DNA from: Chrysochromulina parva
Lineage: Eukaryota; Haptophyta; Prymnesiales; Chrysochromulinaceae
DNA length: 18,128 nucleotides
Reading direction: 5' to 3'
Assembly: GCA_002887195.1 (NCBI GenBank)
Contig: PJAB01001018.1
Span: 1-18,128, forward strand
A model generated the notes under the pieces. It saw only the letters and a list, made by a program, of their open reading frames with translations, had not been told where the DNA came from and searched no databases. Of the stretch, positions 14,842-18,128 are shown one piece after another (position 1 is the stretch's first letter; each line of letters begins with the position of its first letter). The translations under genes were made by a program, and so were the position numbers.

Positions 14842-16926
14842 ATGGCGGAAATTCTCGCTTCGTATCACAACAACTTCCTCCCACGGATGGCGAGCCGAAG
14901 GCACGGACTGGAGCCCGATGATCCGCCGCCGCAGCAAGGCCAGCCCTTTCAACGTACCGAGGAGCTCGCCGCGCTCTCGGAGAGGCGGCCCGTCTCCAGC
15001 CTTGCCCCCAACTTGAGGCGCCAACTCAATGCGATTGTGGGCCGTGGCTTGAAATCGGGTCGTGCCACCGGTTTCTCGGAACCCATACGTCATGCATTTC
15101 CGCCGGTCGAGCTGCAGCAGCCCGAGCCCGCTGCTCAAGAGCCGGCGCAGCTCCTGCCCGAGCAGAGGCCATCGAAGAAGAAACTACCCCAGTTCGGGGG
15201 AGGCGCCGAGAAGTGCCTCGTTTGCGGTACGTCAGCGTACGCAGTGGAGCGGATCCAGCTGGGTAAGCACTACATTCATCGCACCTGCTGCTGCTGCACA
15301 GAATGCGGCACGGCGCTCTGTACGGCGCTTGGCACCGAGGCAGAGGTGGAGTTGGACGCTGCAGGGATCGAGAGACTGTACTGCTCGGGCAGGAGCTGCA
15401 CCGGCAGGGATCAAGACATTACCCATAGAGCTGAGGCTTCTTCTGCGCCACCGGCAAGAACCAAGGGCCGCGCGGGGACTGCATCACCCAAATTAGGAGC
15501 TACATCGCCCATATTAGGAACTGCAGCATCCACAGCCGCCTCCGCCTCTCCACAGCCGCCTCCGCCGCGCACAGTGGAGTCCATGGATCGGGATTCTGCC
15601 TCACTACAGGCGGGTCACTTTGCGCAGCTGCGCGAGGCGGTGCATGGGCGGAGCGCCGCGGCAGGCTCCGGTGCGCCGCCGCGTCCATCGCGCCAGTCAT
15701 CGGCATCGCACTGCGACGGCGGGTGGCGCCGCACTGGCGGCTCACACTCAGCCTACTCCGTCGACGAGCGCACGCGCTCTGGCAGCATTTCCCCCGAGGC
15801 GCTCGCTCTCTCAAAGCAGCGCCTCGACGGCGAGATGCTATCTGAGCTCGCCGAGCTGCGCCTGCAGCATAAGGTCGCAGAGTTGCTGCACTCGGCCTTC
15901 CGACGTGACCTCGAGGAGCTTCTGGCGCTGCACGCAGAGCTGGCCTCGCATGGCTTGCATCCTGCCATAGCCGCCGATGTTCTCGACCCCGCCACGGCTA
16001 CCCCCGCCACCACCGTCACTGCTAGCACCACCGGCTCCGCCGGCGTGCCGCGCGCCTCCGCCGGCGCCGTATCGGTGGAGGCACGATTGTCGTCCCTCGA
16101 GCGCACGATGCAGGAGCAGCTCTCGGCGCTCAATGCGCGATGGGAGGCCCATGCCCACGAGAGTCGGCAGATGACCCAGCTGCTGTGCTCGAGCTTCTCA
16201 CTGGGCCTCTCCCTCCAGGAACAACAGGCGCGCTCAACGGCGGCGCTCTGCGACCTCGCCTCGCGCCTTGATGAGCGCCGTAATGAACACCATGTCGAGC
16301 GCCGTGTCGAGCGCCGTGACGAGCCAACGTGCCCGCCAACCGTGCCCACGGCCGCCGCCGCGACGACGCACGCCGCTGCGGCCGTGCCACCCGCCTCGAC
16401 CGACGTGCCCAGTGGCTCCGCCTTGGGGTCCTCGGCGGTCGAGCGTATGCTACTCGAGATCGCGCGGCAGCAAGAGACGCTGCTGCTCGCCGTCGAAAGG
16501 CAGTGCCGAAGCCGCCCGGACGACGCGCGCGCAGGCGAATCCAAGGCGCGCTCAATTGGGCGCTCAATTGGGCGCTCAATAGGGCGCTCCAAGCTCCGAA
16601 GGATCAGCGGATCTCGCGGGGGGACGGCGCGTGGTAGCCTCGGCGCCAGCGGCGGCCGGCGCACGGGTACGGATCGTGCGTGCGACGACGACGACGGCGG
16701 TGACCCTTCGGCTACTGGCTGGTCGGCGCCATCGCCGCTCAGTCCGCGTCCGTCGTCCACGGCGAAGCTCTGCCTGCTGTGCGAGGAGCAGCCAGCAGAT
16801 GCTGTTCTCTATCGCTGTGGACACCGCTGCGCCTGCTTGCGCTGCGCCCATTACATGCGGCACCAACGGCAGCCGTGCCCTCTCTGTCGCGCCCCCATCG
16901 ACGACGTGATCCGCGTCTACGAGTAG
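14842..16926 (+). CDS. LIM-like finger plus C-terminal RING protein, probable E3 ubiquitin ligase, 694 aa
   Basis: The ATG at 14842 (CGAATGG) is the first in the frame. Residues 125-155 match the first half of a LIM domain: C125-x2-C128-x17-H146-x2-C149-x2-C152-x2-C155. Candidate ligands C181 and C186 have unusual spacing, so the second finger looks degenerate. The middle is Ser/Ala/Pro-rich, with a helical or coiled region at about 313-370 (LDGEMLSELAELRLQHKVAE) and another near 410-490. A GRSI array lies at about 570-583. The C-terminus is a C3HC4 RING: C644-x2-C647-x11-C659-x-H661-x3-C665-x2-C668-x10-C679-x2-C682, ending at DDVIRVYE. RINGs at the extreme C-terminus of this type recruit E2 enzymes. 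The ligase role is inferred from the domain; the substrate is unknown. Confidence 0.82.
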   Translation: MAEILASYHNNFLPRMASRRHGLEPDDPPPQQGQPFQRTEELAALSERRPVSSLAPNLRRQLNAIVGRGLKSGRATGFSEPIRHAFPPVELQQPEPAAQEPAQLLPEQRPSKKKLPQFGGGAEKCLVCGTSAYAVERIQLGKHYIHRTCCCCTECGTALCTALGTEAEVELDAAGIERLYCSGRSCTGRDQDITHRAEASSAPPARTKGRAGTASPKLGATSPILGTAASTAASASPQPPPPRTVESMDRDSASLQAGHFAQLREAVHGRSAAAGSGAPPRPSRQSSASHCDGGWRRTGGSHSAYSVDERTRSGSISPEALALSKQRLDGEMLSELAELRLQHKVAELLHSAFRRDLEELLALHAELASHGLHPAIAADVLDPATATPATTVTASTTGSAGVPRASAGAVSVEARLSSLERTMQEQLSALNARWEAHAHESRQMTQLLCSSFSLGLSLQEQQARSTAALCDLASRLDERRNEHHVERRVERRDEPTCPPTVPTAAAATTHAAAAVPPASTDVPSGSALGSSAVERMLLEIARQQETLLLAVERQCRSRPDDARAGESKARSIGRSIGRSIGRSKLRRISGSRGGTARGSLGASGGRRTGTDRACDDDDGGDPSATGWSAPSPLSPRPSSTAKLCLLCEEQPADAVLYRCGHRCACLRCAHYMRHQRQPCPLCRAPIDDVIRVYE
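16549..16590 (+). repeat. 12-bp coding tandem repeat (GRSI)
   Basis: CGCTCAATTGGG occurs at 16549 and 16561, with a variant CGCTCAATAGGG at 16573 and a partial copy at 16585. It encodes RSIG repeats in the LIM/RING protein. Confidence 0.75.
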
Positions 16927-17372
16927 CGAAACGCGAGAAGGCATTCGGGACGGGCGCCAGAGCGCGGAGGCAAGCATCTACAGAGAAAGAGAATTCTCTT
17001 TTGTTAATACCGGGCGACCACACGCATCCACAGTACCGCGAGTGTGTACAGTGTGTAGTCGCAGTGTTCAGTGCGGGCAGCAAGATGCACGGTCCTTCCG
17101 CGCGGCGTGTCCCACCGGCGTGCGGTCCGCGACGATCGCGGAATCATCGAAATTCAATCGAAAGTCTAAACACCTCATGGACTCTCCTACCGGTGTATTC
17201 ACTGAATACGTCGCATCAATCACTAGACTAGGATCTAGGAACCTACTACATGGAACTACATGCACGAGATTATCAGGGTCGACTCGAGAATCGGGGTTAG
17301 AGATCGCCGTTACTTTACCGCATGAGAAGGAAGCCTCAAGTAGTAAGTGCATTCTCATGCGCCTCCTGCGAC
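16927..17372. other. Intergenic region between convergent genes
   Basis: No gene is supported. It contains a 16-bp perfect palindrome at 16986-17001, GT-rich short duplications around 17041-17075 (AGTGTGTA at 17041 and 17050) and ACTACATG at 17245 and 17255 (10-bp period). A minus-strand frame at 17068-17376 is open but AT-rich and is discussed under rejected items. Confidence 0.45.
16986..17001. repeat. 16-bp perfect palindrome AAAGAGAATTCTCTTT
   Basis: It lies 60 bp after the RING gene stop and can form an 8-bp stem in DNA or RNA only as a self-dimer or tight cruciform. It might be a protein-binding site or a 3'-processing mark; nothing proves this. Confidence 0.55.
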
Positions 17373-18128
17373 TCATGCGACTAATGCACCGTTGTATAGG
17401 TCACTTTCATTGTCTCTTAGCGCGGGGCGCTCAGGCTCAGCCGCGTCGCCCGTCGCTGCAATATCAACCTTCGGCATCTCGATCTTCAATCCGCTCGGTG
17501 CTGGAGGATTCGTCTCGACTGCCGCTTGCTGCGAGTCCAGGTCCTGCACAATAGTACTGTCAGGTTTCGGTGCTGCAGCAGGCCCGGCAGCTGCCTCAGT
17601 CGACGATGGCTCGTCCGGCATCTCTGCCTTCTTGCGGCGCGACGTATCCGGAGCATCCTTGCGAGGCGTTGCCATCGGCGCGTCAGGGTCGCGACCCTTG
17701 AGCTCAGACAGCTTGTTGAGGCTCAACGCCGGCGGCACCGCGCTCTCCCCCGCGGCAGCAGTTGCCTCCTTCTTGTCATTAGCCCCGCGCGCCGTGAGCG
17801 CGGCGAATCCCGTCGATACTGACGCAGGCTTCGCGACCTCGCTCGTCCAGACTCCTTGGCTCATCTCGACCCATTTACCCGTTTCTGATCTAGACGAGCC
17901 CAGGCCCCTGGCGGTGTTCACCTCTCTTCCACCCTTCAACACGGTTGCTCCTGGACGCTTGAAGTTGCGGTCGCTGTTGCGGGCGCTTAGCCTGGGGGGA
18001 GGAGACATGCTATCGCAGCCGGCTTGGGCGCCGTAGTGGGCGCTTAGCCTGGGCGGAGGAGACGTGCTATCGCAGCCGGCGCGTGGGGCGCCGTAGTGGG
18101 CGCTCGCCGAGCTCGCCGCCTGCGGTGT
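17373..18128 (-). CDS. Low-complexity charged protein with N-terminal repeats (partial, runs off window)
   Basis: The minus strand is open from the last base of the window to a TGA at 17373-17375: 251 residues, and 211 if it began at the ATG at 18008. I favour continuation upstream, because the sequence before that ATG encodes an in-frame copy of the same unit: SPPPRLSAHYGAQAGCDS precedes MSPPPRLSARNS, and a partial earlier copy (SAHYGAPRAGCDS) precedes that. The body is hydrophilic, rich in Ala, Pro, Lys, Glu and Ser, with FKRPGATVLKGGREVNTARG, KWVEMSQGVWTSEV and SRRKKAEMPDEP segments and no membrane helix. It looks intrinsically disordered, perhaps a nuclear or scaffold protein. The opposite strand is also open here but has no ATG until near its end, so I reject it. 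The family is not recognised. Confidence 0.6.
   Translation of the reverse strand, partial: TPQAASSASAHYGAPRAGCDSTSPPPRLSAHYGAQAGCDSMSPPPRLSARNSDRNFKRPGATVLKGGREVNTARGLGSSRSETGKWVEMSQGVWTSEVAKPASVSTGFAALTARGANDKKEATAAAGESAVPPALSLNKLSELKGRDPDAPMATPRKDAPDTSRRKKAEMPDEPSSTEAAAGPAAAPKPDSTIVQDLDSQQAAVETNPPAPSGLKIEMPKVDIAATGDAAEPERPALRDNESDLYNGALVA
17981..18097. repeat. Two in-frame 57/60-bp tandem coding repeats
   Basis: Unit 1 is 17981-18037 (57 bp) and unit 2 is 18038-18097 (60 bp). Both begin GGGCGCTTAGCCTGGG and end GGGCGCCGTAGT, and a third start (GGGCGCT) follows at 18098. Lengths divisible by three keep the minus-strand frame open. Confidence 0.85.

Noticed and set aside
15753..16760. Minus-strand open frame opposite the LIM/RING gene
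   Set aside because: Ser/Arg-rich shadow; the plus-strand frame ends in an intact RING finger.
17068..17376. Minus-strand frame with YSVNTPVGES, vaguely like retrotransposon aspartic protease
   Set aside because: No active-site DTG/DSG, AT-rich unlike neighbouring genes, and too short; resemblance is one short phrase. A translated search of this interval against Ty3-type polyproteins would settle it.
17347..18036. Plus-strand open frame opposite the last gene
   Set aside because: It has no ATG until close to its end, and the tandem repeats keep the minus frame open to the window edge.

Overview
The window looks like nuclear DNA from a GC-rich, gene-dense microalga with a red-lineage secondary plastid. 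A haptophyte or stramenopile-type alga is the best guess; this is an inference from gene content, not a phylogeny. Supporting evidence: spliceosomal introns (GT-AG, about 57-110 nt); a plastid triose-phosphate-type translocator whose sequence style recalls diatom and other red-lineage algal members; an RlmN-type rRNA methyltransferase carrying a hydrophobic N-terminal targeting peptide; tetraspanin-like, LIM-like and RING domains; and many Ala/Pro/Ser-rich proteins. I see no tRNA, rRNA, CRISPR, insertion sequence or bacterial-style operon.

Layout, left to right. 1-213 (+) is the 3' end of a Cys-rich protein that begins outside the window. 651-1886 (+) is an unrecognised Pro/Gln-rich protein. 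2094-3124 (+) is a two-exon plastid phosphate translocator. 3500-4732 (+) is RlmN. 5208-5900 (-) is a HAD-family phosphatase. 6290-7003 (-) is a predicted secreted protein of unknown family, divergent from 7198-8430 (+), a Pro-rich single-pass membrane protein. 8551-10776 (+) is a coiled-coil protein. 11328-13600 (-) holds two reading frames, an Ala-rich membrane protein and a tetraspanin-like protein. They share one frame and probably form a single three-exon gene, because the only separating stop lies inside a good 57-nt intron. 14315-14647 (-) is a small, probably mitochondrial protein with a duplicated four-Cys motif, divergent from 14842-16926 (+), a protein with an N-terminal LIM-like finger and a C-terminal RING. 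17373-18128 (-) is the C-terminal part of a low-complexity protein whose N-terminal side is built from 57/60-nt in-frame repeats and runs off the window.

The genes do not form an evident pathway. Two (translocator, RlmN) point to the plastid, one to the mitochondrion, and three to the secretory or membrane system. The most unusual DNA-level feature is the repeated occurrence of short direct duplications with a period of 9-13 bp, often exactly 10, in noncoding DNA. They are densest at 13886-14063 and also occur in introns and putative promoters.
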